A stretch of DNA of 64,000 nucleotides from Nocardiopsis metallicus (GCF_014201115.1 NZ_JACHDO010000001.1:6572001-6636000); one strand, 5' to 3'; shown: positions 25,886 to 34,171, numbered from the stretch's first letter. Notes: generated by a model not told the origin, from the sequence alone. Made by a program: numbers and translations.

Positions 25886-27133
25886 TCAGGTCTGGGTGGG
25901 GTGGAGCATGCGCACAAGCTGTTCGGGGGCGGCGAACCCGGCCACGTACTGGTCAGCGACCGCCTGGTCGGCGCACGCCCGCTGGAACAGGTCCTGCTCG
26001 TTGGCGGTCAGTTGCCCGCTCCAGAAATTGTCGACGTACTGCTCGAAGAAGTCGGTGGCGGCGCCGCTGTGGTCCATGTAGGCGGTGAAGACGTCCTTGA
26101 GGACCTTGGCGGTGAAGGCCCTCCCGGTCTGGGCGTGGGCCAGGATGCGATGAGCGTAGACCTGCGCTGAGCGGACCGAGGCCTCCCAGCCCAGCCCGCA
26201 CTGCGTGGGCACGGTCATGACCGTGTCGCCCACGCCCAGCAGAGATCCGCCGTGGTCGAAGGTGTGCACCGGGTGGCGCACCGAGGGTGTGACCGCCTTC
26301 CTCAGGACAGAGAAGGGGTCCAGCAGGGCGGCCTGACCCAGCTGCTCCCACAGGGGGATGTGGTTGGCGCGCAGCATGTCGCACATCCGGCCCAGCAGCG
26401 CCTGGGGGTGATGGATCGAGGCCCCGCCCACAGCGGTGCCATCCAGCGTGGCAACACCGCTCTGGTCGGCGGTGGCGGGGCGGCCGATCAGCATGACTGA
26501 GTGCACCGGGCCCTGCGCGGTCAGGGTCGGCACCACGTACACCTCCCCCGCCTTGCAGGAGTAGACCAGCACCTGATCCTCAGGGGCCTGCAAGTCGGTG
26601 ACGTAGGCCTGGGTGACGTGGCGGCCGCGGCTGGCACCGTCAGCGCGGCTGCGGTCATCGTCCAGGATCTGGCCGAGCTCGCCGTCACCGACGGCCAGCA
26701 GGACCACGTCATACATCGCTCCAGGCCGGGTGAAGTACTCCAGGTCGGTGACGGTCAGGCCGTGGACGACCACCTTGCCGCCACGGTCCTCGAAGAACTC
26801 CAGCCAGTCGGCGAGCTTGACCCGCGGGTCCACCGCCAAACCGACCCCGGGCAGGGTCCCGGTGAACCCGACCTGGGAGGCGGGCTCGGGGATGACCGAC
26901 AACGCCACCCGGTCGAAGGTGGGGGCTACGCCCGACCACATCGCCAGGTTGTGTTCGGTCTCCACGGACAGCCCATGCGGCAGGGTCAGCTGGGTGATCT
27001 GGGCCCGCCCGTTGCGCAGGTCCTGGGAGCTGCGGCCCGTGCTCACCGTCACCTCCGCCCCGGCTGAGAGCAGGGCGTGCGCGAGTACCAGCCCGGATTG
27101 GCCCGCGCCCACGATCAGACACTTCAGGCTCAC
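25886..27133 (-). CDS. styrene/indole monooxygenase-like FAD-dependent oxygenase
   Basis: A 415-residue flavoprotein. The N-terminal GAGQSGLVLAHALLSAG is the FAD dinucleotide fold. The layout (LTLPHGLSVETEHNLAMWSG, LPGVGLAVDPRVKLADWLEF, GVGDTVMTVPTQCGLGWEAS) matches styrene monooxygenase StyA/indole monooxygenase proteins, which epoxidise aromatic alkenes and need a separate flavin reductase. No reductase is seen here. The GTG at 27133 overlaps the GTPase stop (GTGA). The likely role is oxidation of the polyketide or an aromatic unit. Confidence 0.78.
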   Translation of the reverse strand: MSLKCLIVGAGQSGLVLAHALLSAGAEVTVSTGRSSQDLRNGRAQITQLTLPHGLSVETEHNLAMWSGVAPTFDRVALSVIPEPASQVGFTGTLPGVGLAVDPRVKLADWLEFFEDRGGKVVVHGLTVTDLEYFTRPGAMYDVVLLAVGDGELGQILDDDRSRADGASRGRHVTQAYVTDLQAPEDQVLVYSCKAGEVYVVPTLTAQGPVHSVMLIGRPATADQSGVATLDGTAVGGASIHHPQALLGRMCDMLRANHIPLWEQLGQAALLDPFSVLRKAVTPSVRHPVHTFDHGGSLLGVGDTVMTVPTQCGLGWEASVRSAQVYAHRILAHAQTGRAFTAKVLKDVFTAYMDHSGAATDFFEQYVDNFWSGQLTANEQDLFQRACADQAVADQYVAGFAAPEQLVRMLHPTQT

Positions 27134-27681
27134 AACGCCACCTGCCCCGGGCTGCGCTTCAGCGCGCCGCTGACCACGTCACCGATGGCGCAACGGGTAG
27201 CGACGCGGCTGCGCGGGTCGCACACGGTGATCCGGGTCGGGTCGACCTCGAGTACCTGCCCGACCTTGTGCGCATCCGGTGTGGAGCCGTCCAGGTGGGT
27301 GATCACCACCTGGAAGGGCACACGGGCCTCTTCCAGGGTCTCCACGGCGGGGAAGGCCTCCTCTGGGCTGTCCGGGTGGACCAGGACCACCGCGCCCAGG
27401 GCCCCGCGGGCCACATCCGGCCACAGCCCGTCCCACACGGTGGGGAGCGGGGCTCCGACCAGGGTCAGGACGTGGTGGTCGGTGATGGCGATGCGCCCCA
27501 TGTCCAGGATCAGCAGGTCCAGGTTCATGGCCTCCTCACCGCGCTGGGGGGTGGGGATGGTCTCGATGGTGCGCACCGGCGCGGCGTCGCTGGCCGCGCC
27601 CACGAACGCCGTCTTGCCCACACTGGTGGCTCCGGTGACGAGGATCTTGCTGCTGTTCCAGGGGTCAGGAGCGTAGGGCAT
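27130..27681 (-). CDS. conservon GTP/ATP-binding protein (CvnD-like)
   Basis: A 183-residue small P-loop protein: KILVTGATSVGKTAFVGAAS (Walker A, GxTxxGKT), LILDMGRIAITDHHVLTLVG (Walker B-like), and VVITHLDGSTPD where Ras-like GTPases have NKxD. This is the fourth member of Streptomyces conservons (CvnA-D), which act like eukaryotic G-protein systems at the membrane. Its start overlaps the DUF742 gene by 17 bp. Linkage to a monooxygenase mirrors conservons that carry a P450 as fifth gene. Confidence 0.82.
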   Translation of the reverse strand: MPYAPDPWNSSKILVTGATSVGKTAFVGAASDAAPVRTIETIPTPQRGEEAMNLDLLILDMGRIAITDHHVLTLVGAPLPTVWDGLWPDVARGALGAVVLVHPDSPEEAFPAVETLEEARVPFQVVITHLDGSTPDAHKVGQVLEVDPTRITVCDPRSRVATRCAIGDVVSGALKRSPGQVAL

Positions 27682-28042
27682 TGAGTACCTCCTGCAGGTG
27701 GTGGGGGGTGGTGGCTGCGTGGGGGTTGGTGATCTGCACCAGGCCTCGGTGGGCCAGACGCGACAGGTGAATGGCGGTCGCGGCGCGCGGGTAGCTCAGC
27801 CGAGCGGCGATCTCCATGGCCACCAGCGGCGCCGACCCTTGGGCTTGCTCCACACACAGCCGGTAGATGGCGTAGGCGACCTCGCCCAGCTCGGCCAACT
27901 CCTCCACCGCGCCAGGGGCAGGGTCAGGAGCACACAGGACCAGGGCGTGGTCGGCCACCAGCAGACGCGGGCACGGGTCGTTGGGAGAGCGTCGGGGCGG
28001 TACTGCCAACTCGGGTCGACGGCCGGCAGGGAAGGTGTTCAC
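27665..28042 (-). CDS. DUF742 protein (CvnC-like)
   Basis: A 125-residue DUF742 protein with the helical core ELGEVAYAIYRLCVEQ, VAMEIAARLSYPRAATAIHL and SRLAHRGLVQI, and a short unstructured N-terminus. DUF742 is winged-helix-like and is found only in actinomycete conservons, where it partners the roadblock and GTPase proteins. The GTG at 28042 overlaps the roadblock stop (GTGA). A longer open frame upstream overlaps the roadblock gene and is not used. Confidence 0.85.
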   Translation of the reverse strand: MNTFPAGRRPELAVPPRRSPNDPCPRLLVADHALVLCAPDPAPGAVEELAELGEVAYAIYRLCVEQAQGSAPLVAMEIAARLSYPRAATAIHLSRLAHRGLVQITNPHAATTPHHLQEVLNALRS

Positions 28043-28440
28043 CGCGCACCCCCGTAAAGATCCAGGAAACGGGTGATGAGCGCATCCAGTTGGGTGCGGG
28101 CCTGCTTGAGCTGGACGGTGCCCTCGACCACCAGCACCGCGCGCAGCCGCTCGTCGATGGGAAAGACCAGCAGCCACCCTGCCGGCACCCGTGTCAGAAA
28201 CCGGCGAGGCTTGCCGTAACCCAGGTGGGAGAGCCCGCCGGACAGGCTGATCAGGTTCGCTCCCAGAGCACAGAGCTGATCGGCCACTTGGCGGTCACCG
28301 TTCGAGGGCAGGGCGTGCACCAGACCCGCGTCGGTACCCACCACCACCTGCCGGGCCTCGGGAAGCCGAGTGAGGAGCTCGTCCAACAGCGGGCTGGTGA
28401 CCGGTGTGCTGGACACAAGGGTCGCCGTCACGGGCGCCAC
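28039..28440 (-). CDS. roadblock/LC7 domain protein (CvnB-like)
   Basis: A 133-residue protein: LLDELLTRLPEARQVVVGTD, AGLVHALPSN, CALGANLISLSGGLSHLGYG, WLLVFPIDERLRAVLVVEG. This is the roadblock/LC7 fold, which in MglB-like proteins acts as a GTPase-activating or scaffold partner for small GTPases. It heads the minus-strand operon; the CvnA sensor kinase normally found before it is missing. Start GTG 28440, with GGTGGGAG directly upstream; a GTG three codons in is possible. Confidence 0.85.
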   Translation of the reverse strand: MAPVTATLVSSTPVTSPLLDELLTRLPEARQVVVGTDAGLVHALPSNGDRQVADQLCALGANLISLSGGLSHLGYGKPRRFLTRVPAGWLLVFPIDERLRAVLVVEGTVQLKQARTQLDALITRFLDLYGGAR

Positions 28441-28623
28441 CTCCCACCCAAGGGCGGGGGCACCGACGTTCTGGGCACCGAGAAAAGGAAGTTCATGCCT
28501 TCAGCTTGGCGACCTGGGACATCACCAATCAATCAGAGTCCTGATAAGAAATATTAGTTTTCTGATATGCGGCATCACGCGCGCCGGTGGACGATGACCG
28601 GACATAGAAAGGGTTCGCCGACG
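28441..28623. promoter_or_regulatory. divergent promoter region between the conservon array and the regulator genes
   Basis: The stretch 28520-28575 is clearly AT-richer than its surroundings. It holds two ctgata boxes (28541-28546 and 28562-28567) 21 bp apart, two helical turns, and a tattag hexamer between them. It is a natural site for divergent promoters and for an operator of the Cys-motif/HTH regulator encoded at 28624. Confidence 0.5.
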
Positions 28624-29916
28624 ATGCTCTGCCGCAATTGCGGACACACAAGACAAAAAGGTGCATGTGGGTGTGTTCCTGATTTCTTCTGGGGTCTGCC
28701 CGAGGTGCGCCGAGCCATCGCTGAACTCGACGCCGCAACCGTGATCCGCGCCCTGCGCCAGCACACCGACCTCGGCCAGGTCCCCATCGCTCGCCTAGCT
28801 GGGATTTCCCAGGCCAAGGTGAGCGACATCGAAAAAGGCGGCGTGCTCGCCTCGGTGAAGAGGAACCAGCAGGCCCTGCAGGGAATGGGCGCCCCCGAGC
28901 ACGACACCGCTTTCACGCACACACCCACCCCGGCCCCGGGCGCCCCACCCTCCGTTGCCGAACCCGGGACCGACATCACCAAGCTGCTCATCGACAACAC
29001 CGACGACTACGCGCTGGCCACCCTCGAACTCCAGCTCACCAGCCTGGCCAGCGCCTACGTCAGCAGCCCCTCCCAGCCCCTGATCCCGCGTGTGCGGGCC
29101 CTGCGCGACACCGCACTCGGCCACTACCAAGCAGGGGCCCGCCCACGCCACGCCCGCGAACTACTGGTCATCGTCGGCACCTGCGAACTCCTGCTCGCCT
29201 ACGCCGCCCACGACAACGGCAACAGCGCCCGGGCCCTGACCCACCTGGAGCACGCCCACCGCTGCGCCGACTACACCGAACACCCCCACCTGCACAGCTG
29301 GACCGCGGGCACCCGCACCCTCATCGCTGACTGGCAACCCACCCCCCAGGCCCTGGAACTGGCCGACCGCGTCGAACGCCTGGACCACGGCCCCCAATCC
29401 TTCGCACGCATCACCGCCATCAAGGCCCGCGCCGCCGCCCGACGCGGCGACCACACCACCGCCCGCACCGCCCTGGACCAGCTCCAAACTCACCCCCACG
29501 AAGCTTCTGAAGACCCCGAAGACCTCAGTACCAAGGTCGGAGGCATCTTCACCTTCCCCACACCCAAACGCGACTACTACACCGCCTCCACCCTGGTCCT
29601 ACTCGGCGAAGCACAACCAGCCCTGGCACACTCCCGAGCCGCGATCGACGCCTACGAGAGCGGCCCGCAAGCACAGCGCAGCTACGGCGACCTGACCCTG
29701 GCCCGCACCGATTTGATCAGCGCCCACCTGCTCCTGGGCGATGCCGAAGCGGCCCTGGCCGCCATCAACGACCTGGCCCGCACCCCTGCACCCGCACGCA
29801 TCCAACAGCTACGCTCAGCCCTGGCCTCCTGCACCCAACGGCTCACACACGCACCCCTCACCGCAGCCGAGTCCCGCCAGATCCAAGACGCGCTGGCACA
29901 GCTGCGGATACCGTAA
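28624..29916 (+). CDS. HTH-TPR regulator with N-terminal CxxC...CxC motif (paralogue 1)
   Basis: A 430-residue protein. It opens with LCRNCGHTRQKGACGCVPDF: a Cx2C-x8-CxC motif likely to bind zinc. An XRE-type HTH follows (HTDLGQVPIARLAGISQAKV, SDIEKGG) and then TPR-like helices (ALTHLEHAHRCADYTEHPHL, ALELADRVERLDHG). ATG 28624 is chosen because the two paralogues start at the same point; AAAGGG lies upstream. It is transcribed away from the conservon array and may regulate it. TPRs suggest sensing of a peptide or small ligand. It is less like paralogues 2 and 3 than they are to each other. Confidence 0.78.
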   Translation: MLCRNCGHTRQKGACGCVPDFFWGLPEVRRAIAELDAATVIRALRQHTDLGQVPIARLAGISQAKVSDIEKGGVLASVKRNQQALQGMGAPEHDTAFTHTPTPAPGAPPSVAEPGTDITKLLIDNTDDYALATLELQLTSLASAYVSSPSQPLIPRVRALRDTALGHYQAGARPRHARELLVIVGTCELLLAYAAHDNGNSARALTHLEHAHRCADYTEHPHLHSWTAGTRTLIADWQPTPQALELADRVERLDHGPQSFARITAIKARAAARRGDHTTARTALDQLQTHPHEASEDPEDLSTKVGGIFTFPTPKRDYYTASTLVLLGEAQPALAHSRAAIDAYESGPQAQRSYGDLTLARTDLISAHLLLGDAEAALAAINDLARTPAPARIQQLRSALASCTQRLTHAPLTAAESRQIQDALAQLRIP

Positions 29917-29921
29917 GAACC

Positions 29922-30803
29922 ATGAGCGCCCCCAGCACTCCGCCGACCCTCCTCACTGCGGTCGCCGAACACCTCAACACCCCGGCCCAGCCCAGCACGC
30001 TCGTGCGCCACCACGGCACCCAGGTGTGGCTGTTGCCCCACGCCCAAGCCATCGTGCGCATCATGGCCCCCACCCACACCGATGCCGCGCAACGGGCCCT
30101 GGCCCTCACCCGCTGGCTGCACGACCACGGGCTGCCGGTCACCGAACCCCTGGTCGGCACACTCTTTACGGAGCAGGACCAGATCGCCACCGTCTGGCGC
30201 TACTACCCCCAACCAGACGAGCGCCGACCTACCCCGGCCGAACTCGGCCACCTGCTGGCGCGCCTGCACCAGATCGGCGACCCACCACCTGCCCTGAGTG
30301 CAGACCTGCCGCTCTTCACCCCGCTGGCCTCCCTGACCGCCACCCTGGAGCGCACCAGGACGCTACCCCCAGAGCTGACCGCCGACCTCAAGGCGCGCAT
30401 CAAGGACCTGCTGGGGGCCTACGACACGCTCACCTTTCCCCTAGGTGAAGGGCTCATCCACGGCGACGCCTGGCTGGGCAACGTGCTCTACAACAACGAG
30501 GGCACTCCCATCCTGGGCGACTGGGACGAATGCGCCCGCGGGCCCCGCGAACTTGACCTGGCCAACCTCTGGCAGGGGCGGCGCTTTGGCCGCACACCGG
30601 CCGAACTGGAAGCCTTCTCCCAGGCCTATGGCTATGACCTGTCGAGTTGGGAGGGCATGGACGTCCTGACCCGGATCCGGGACCTGCACACCCTGGGTTC
30701 CTACGTGCGCGCCGCTGACCGCGGGGACACTGCGGCCCGCGACCAGCTGCTGCACCGCATCGCCACGCTGGACGAGACCACCACCAGCTGGATCACCCGG
30801 TAG
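29922..30803 (+). CDS. aminoglycoside phosphotransferase-family kinase
   Basis: A 293-residue APH-fold protein: GLIHGDAWLGNVLYN (the catalytic HGDxxxxN loop) and TPILGDWDECARGPRELDLA (the metal-binding D-x-D and helix). The N-lobe contains VRIMAPTHTDAAQRALALTR. Such proteins phosphorylate aminoglycosides, choline, homoserine or other small molecules; the substrate is unknown. ATG 29922 is 5 bp after the stop of the regulator, and the next regulator starts 5 bp after this gene, so the three form an operon. Confidence 0.82.
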   Translation: MSAPSTPPTLLTAVAEHLNTPAQPSTLVRHHGTQVWLLPHAQAIVRIMAPTHTDAAQRALALTRWLHDHGLPVTEPLVGTLFTEQDQIATVWRYYPQPDERRPTPAELGHLLARLHQIGDPPPALSADLPLFTPLASLTATLERTRTLPPELTADLKARIKDLLGAYDTLTFPLGEGLIHGDAWLGNVLYNNEGTPILGDWDECARGPRELDLANLWQGRRFGRTPAELEAFSQAYGYDLSSWEGMDVLTRIRDLHTLGSYVRAADRGDTAARDQLLHRIATLDETTTSWITR

Positions 30804-30808
30804 CCCCT

Positions 30809-32131
30809 ATGAACCGGTTGTGCGGCAACTGCGGACGGCCCCGAAGAGCTTCTACTGGGTGCACCTGCATCCCAGCGTGGTTGTGGGATCTGCCCGAAGC
30901 CCGGCGGGCGGTTGAGGCCAAGGACGCCAACAGCCTGATCCGGTTGGTTCGCCGTCACACGGACCTGTCTCAGCACGCTCTGGCGCGGATGGCGGGGGTG
31001 TCGCAGCCGATGATTTCTAACATCATCAGCCACAAACCCGGCCTCAAAAGCATCGACCGCATTGAACAGGCCCTCGAAGGGCTCGGCGCACCGCTCACCA
31101 GACAACAGAACCCGCTCCTCTGGGAGAGGCCCACCACCGCACGGACACAAGAACAGCCGCCGCAGCCGGTGCCTGATGTGGAGACGCTGCTGCCTACCCA
31201 CGACCTGCCCCAGGAGCTGCACGTGGGCAGGGGGCGGCGCATCTCCCACACCACCGTGGACCGGCTCATGACCCGTGTTCACGCGCTGCGTCTGGCCGAC
31301 GACGTGATCGCCGGAAACGATCTCATCGGGCCAGCCCAGCGGGAACTGTCCATCGCCACCGCCCTGCTTGACCAGAGCACCCACACCGACAAGGTCGGCC
31401 GGTCTCTGCGGGTTGCGGTAGGAGAACTCGCGCAGATCACCGGATGGATCGCCTCCGACGCCGGCCAGCATCACAGAGCCGAGACCATTTACCGTCTGGG
31501 ACTCGACGCCGCACGCGAGGCCAACGACACCACCCTGGCTGCACAGATCGCCGGTTCCCTCGCCTACCAGTGGACTAACACCGGCCACGAGGGTCGCGGG
31601 GCCGAGCTGGCCGTGGCCGCCCTCGCAGAAGCTGGAGAGCACGCCCCAGCCCGAGCCCGAGCTCTGTACTGGGATCGGGTGGCTTGGGCCCACACCAAGA
31701 GGAAGGACGCGCGTACCGCAATGTGGGCCTTGGCCAAGGCCTCCGAAGCGCTGTCCCAGCACCGGCCCCAAGCCGAGGCACCGGACTGGTTGTACTGGGT
31801 CGACGAAGACGAACTGCAGATCATGGAAGCGCGCGTGTACACCGAACTGCATCGGCCCCTGCGTGCTGTGCCCCTGCTCAACCGGGTGCTGGCACGCTAC
31901 GACACCACTCATGGTCGTGAGCTGGCGCTGTATCTGTCCTGGCTGGCGGTGGCCTACGCCGACGCCAACGAACCTGAGGAAGCAGCGACGGTCGCCGAGA
32001 GGATGACAGAACTCTCCCGCGGGCTGGGCAGCGAACGCACCGCTGAACGGACCCGAGCGGTCCACCGGGCTCTGGAACGCTTCCGGGCCTTGCCCGAGGT
32101 TTGCGACGTTCTCACCCCCTCTGACCGCTGA
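30809..32131 (+). CDS. HTH-TPR regulator with N-terminal CxxC...CxC motif (paralogue 2)
   Basis: A 440-residue protein with LCGNCGRPRRASTGCTCIPA (Cx2C-x9-CxC), then the XRE HTH (HTDLSQHALARMAGVSQPMI) and a C-terminal array of TPR-like helices (ETIYRLGLDAAREANDTTLA, GAELAVAALAEAGEHAPARA). The HTH coding segment is almost identical to that of paralogue 3 (190 of 191 bases), while the TPR halves are much more different. So the two probably bind the same DNA site but sense different partners. Confidence 0.78.
   Translation: MNRLCGNCGRPRRASTGCTCIPAWLWDLPEARRAVEAKDANSLIRLVRRHTDLSQHALARMAGVSQPMISNIISHKPGLKSIDRIEQALEGLGAPLTRQQNPLLWERPTTARTQEQPPQPVPDVETLLPTHDLPQELHVGRGRRISHTTVDRLMTRVHALRLADDVIAGNDLIGPAQRELSIATALLDQSTHTDKVGRSLRVAVGELAQITGWIASDAGQHHRAETIYRLGLDAAREANDTTLAAQIAGSLAYQWTNTGHEGRGAELAVAALAEAGEHAPARARALYWDRVAWAHTKRKDARTAMWALAKASEALSQHRPQAEAPDWLYWVDEDELQIMEARVYTELHRPLRAVPLLNRVLARYDTTHGRELALYLSWLAVAYADANEPEEAATVAERMTELSRGLGSERTAERTRAVHRALERFRALPEVCDVLTPSDR
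30902..31092 (+). repeat. 191-bp direct repeat, copy 1 (HTH segment of paralogue 2)
   Basis: Matches 32258-32448 at 190 of 191 positions by direct reading (single difference g/a in gccgtcacac versus gccatcacac). It encodes the linker and HTH only; sequence on both sides is diverged. Confidence 0.95.
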
Positions 32132-32155
32132 CTGGCACGCTCAAGGAGCCGCGAA

Positions 32156-33589
32156 GTGAACGAGAGGCTGTGCAGGAATTGCGGCCGTCCACGGGGGTTC
32201 GCCACCCGTACAGGGTGTGCGTGCGTCCCCTCATGGCTGTGGAATCTGCCTGAGGCGCGGCGGGCGGTTGAGGCCAAGGACGCCAACAGCCTGATCCGGT
32301 TGGTTCGCCATCACACGGACCTGTCTCAGCACGCTCTGGCGCGGATGGCGGGGGTGTCGCAGCCGATGATTTCTAACATCATCAGCCACAAACCCGGCCT
32401 CAAAAGCATCGACCGCATTGAACAGGCCCTCGAAGGGCTCGGCGCACCCTCCTATCCCTCACCGGGCCCGGCAGCTGGACCTGGTCTGCTGACATCATCG
32501 GAGCGCACAAGGGCAGACAACCCCTTGACCGAGCCAACCGACCCGGGGATAAGCGACGTGCGCAGACGACAGTTTCTTCAGCACGCGGTGGCTTCCGCAG
32601 CAGCCCTGGGCCTACCATCGGCAACCGCGCCCTCCGCTGGAAGCCAAAGTTCACCCAACCGCGCTACGACCTCCCACGACGTGGAGACCATCCACGAGGC
32701 CACCGAGTTCTTCCAGCACCTGGACCAACGCCGTGGCGGCGGGTACGCCATGCAGACCGCCACCACCTTCCTCACCGAGGAAGTGGCCCCCGCTCTCAAA
32801 CGCGCCAGCTCGTCGAACGCCCTGCACAGCGACCTGTTCTCCGCCGCCGGGGAACTGGTCTACGTCGTTGGCTGGTCCAGCTTCGACGCCAACCACCACG
32901 CCCCGGCCCAGGAGTACTTCCAACTCGCTCTCACCCTGGCCACCGAAGCAGGCAACCGGGCCTTGGAAGGCCACATCCTGCGCGCGATGGCCCACCAGGC
33001 GCTCGACCTGAACCAGTACCACCAGGCCGCTGAGCTGGCTGAGGCCTCCGTGCACCCCGACCGCTACAGCGCCGCGACCCCCAGAGAACGAGCACTTCTA
33101 GGTGTGGTCCACGCACGCACCCTGGCTCACAGCGGCGACCCCACCAGAAGCTCCCAGGCGCTTCTGCGTGCTGAGGACGACCTGGCCGCAGCCACCAGCG
33201 TCGATGAGGAACCCCAACGGGTCTGGTTCTTCCAAGAAGCCAGCCTCGCCCACGAGACCGCCCGCACCTTGCATGTCTTGGGTGACCTCGAGGGCGCGCA
33301 AGAGCAGTTCCACCGCAGCGTGCTTACCCGCCACACGCGCCCCTTCGGGCGCACCCACGCGGTCACCTTGGGCTACCTGGGAGAGGTGCAGGCACAACAA
33401 GGGGACATCGACAAAGCGTGCGCCACCTGGACTCAAGCGCTGGAGGCCATGCACGGGGTGCGCTCAGGCCGTGCCCGCAACACCGTCACAAACATGCGCC
33501 GTGTCGTCCACGAACTGCGCGGACGTGGCACCCGGGCAGCCGACGACCTCTACGAGCGTCTAGCCCTGACCTCTGGTGCACTACCCTGA
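32156..33589 (+). CDS. HTH-TPR regulator with N-terminal CxxC...CxC motif (paralogue 3)
   Basis: A 477-residue protein with LCRNCGRPRGFATRTGCACV (Cx2C-x11-CxC), the same HTH as paralogue 2, and then, after residue 135, VRRRQFLQHAVASAAALGL, a Tat-signal-like Arg-Arg plus hydrophobic stretch lying inside the protein. TPR-like helices follow (AQEYFQLALTLATEAGNRAL, AQQGDIDKACATWTQALEAM). The GTG at 32156 has AAGGAGCCGCGAA upstream. Internal RRxFL segments occur in other actinomycete XRE-TPR regulators; whether they matter is unknown. Confidence 0.78.
   Translation: MNERLCRNCGRPRGFATRTGCACVPSWLWNLPEARRAVEAKDANSLIRLVRHHTDLSQHALARMAGVSQPMISNIISHKPGLKSIDRIEQALEGLGAPSYPSPGPAAGPGLLTSSERTRADNPLTEPTDPGISDVRRRQFLQHAVASAAALGLPSATAPSAGSQSSPNRATTSHDVETIHEATEFFQHLDQRRGGGYAMQTATTFLTEEVAPALKRASSSNALHSDLFSAAGELVYVVGWSSFDANHHAPAQEYFQLALTLATEAGNRALEGHILRAMAHQALDLNQYHQAAELAEASVHPDRYSAATPRERALLGVVHARTLAHSGDPTRSSQALLRAEDDLAAATSVDEEPQRVWFFQEASLAHETARTLHVLGDLEGAQEQFHRSVLTRHTRPFGRTHAVTLGYLGEVQAQQGDIDKACATWTQALEAMHGVRSGRARNTVTNMRRVVHELRGRGTRAADDLYERLALTSGALP
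32258..32448 (+). repeat. 191-bp direct repeat, copy 2 (HTH segment of paralogue 3)
   Basis: Second copy of the repeat at 30902-31092. Near identity confined to the HTH segment indicates recent duplication or gene conversion. Confidence 0.95.
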
Positions 33590-33622
33590 TCGGTCCCCAC
33601 CCCGAACAGATGAGGCAGCGCT

Positions 33623-34099
33623 ATGAGCATCACCCTCGAACCCATCGCCCACGTCGTTGGCGGGCGAAGCGAGCCTTCCGATGACTTCTGGGGTGGCACC
33701 CGAGCCATCATCCGGCTGGAGCCGCACTTTGACGCCGACACCCTGCTCGGTATCGAAGAGTTCTCCCACCTGCAGGTGCTCTGGCACTTCCACCGAGCCT
33801 CAGCACAGGACATCCACCTTGGTGCACGCCACCCCCGTAACAACCCCGTCTGGCCCTCCACCGGCACGTTCGTGCACCACAACCACAGACGTCCCGCCCA
33901 GGTAGGGATTTCCCACCCGCGGCTGCTCAAGGTCGACGGCCTCGACCTACACGTGGAAGACCTCGACGCCATCGACGGCACACCCGTTCTGGACCTGGCC
34001 CCGTGGTTCGCAGAGTTCGGCCCCCGTGGTGAAGTGACCCAACCAGCCTGGCCCACAGAGATGCTCTCCAGCTACTGGGATCGGCCCGACCACCCCTGA
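33623..34099 (+). CDS. TrmO-like SAM-dependent tRNA methyltransferase family protein
   Basis: A 158-residue protein of the UPF0066/TrmO (YaeB) beta-barrel family, which in E. coli N6-methylates t6A37 of tRNA. Recognised segments: LEPIAHVVGG at the start, EEFSHLQVLWHFHRA, ARHPRNNPVWPSTGTFVHHN, RPAQVGISHPRLLKVDG and DLDAIDGTPVLDLAPWFAEF. It lacks the C-terminal extension of the E. coli protein, like many actinobacterial members. ATG 33623 is 33 bp after the regulator stop. Confidence 0.8.
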   Translation: MSITLEPIAHVVGGRSEPSDDFWGGTRAIIRLEPHFDADTLLGIEEFSHLQVLWHFHRASAQDIHLGARHPRNNPVWPSTGTFVHHNHRRPAQVGISHPRLLKVDGLDLHVEDLDAIDGTPVLDLAPWFAEFGPRGEVTQPAWPTEMLSSYWDRPDHP

Positions 34100-34116
34100 C
34101 CCACACACCTCATGAA

Positions 34117-34148
34117 CCCGACCTCGTCCCAGCCGAGACGAGGTCGGG
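34117..34148. terminator. bidirectional terminator between convergent genes
   Basis: A perfect 12-bp stem, cccgacctcgtc (34117-34128) with gacgaggtcggg (34137-34148), loop ccagccga. It sits between the TrmO-like gene (+, stop 34099) and the inositol monophosphatase gene (-, stop 34172). Confidence 0.8.
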
Positions 34149-34171
34149 CACGCCTCGCCCACCACTCACCC

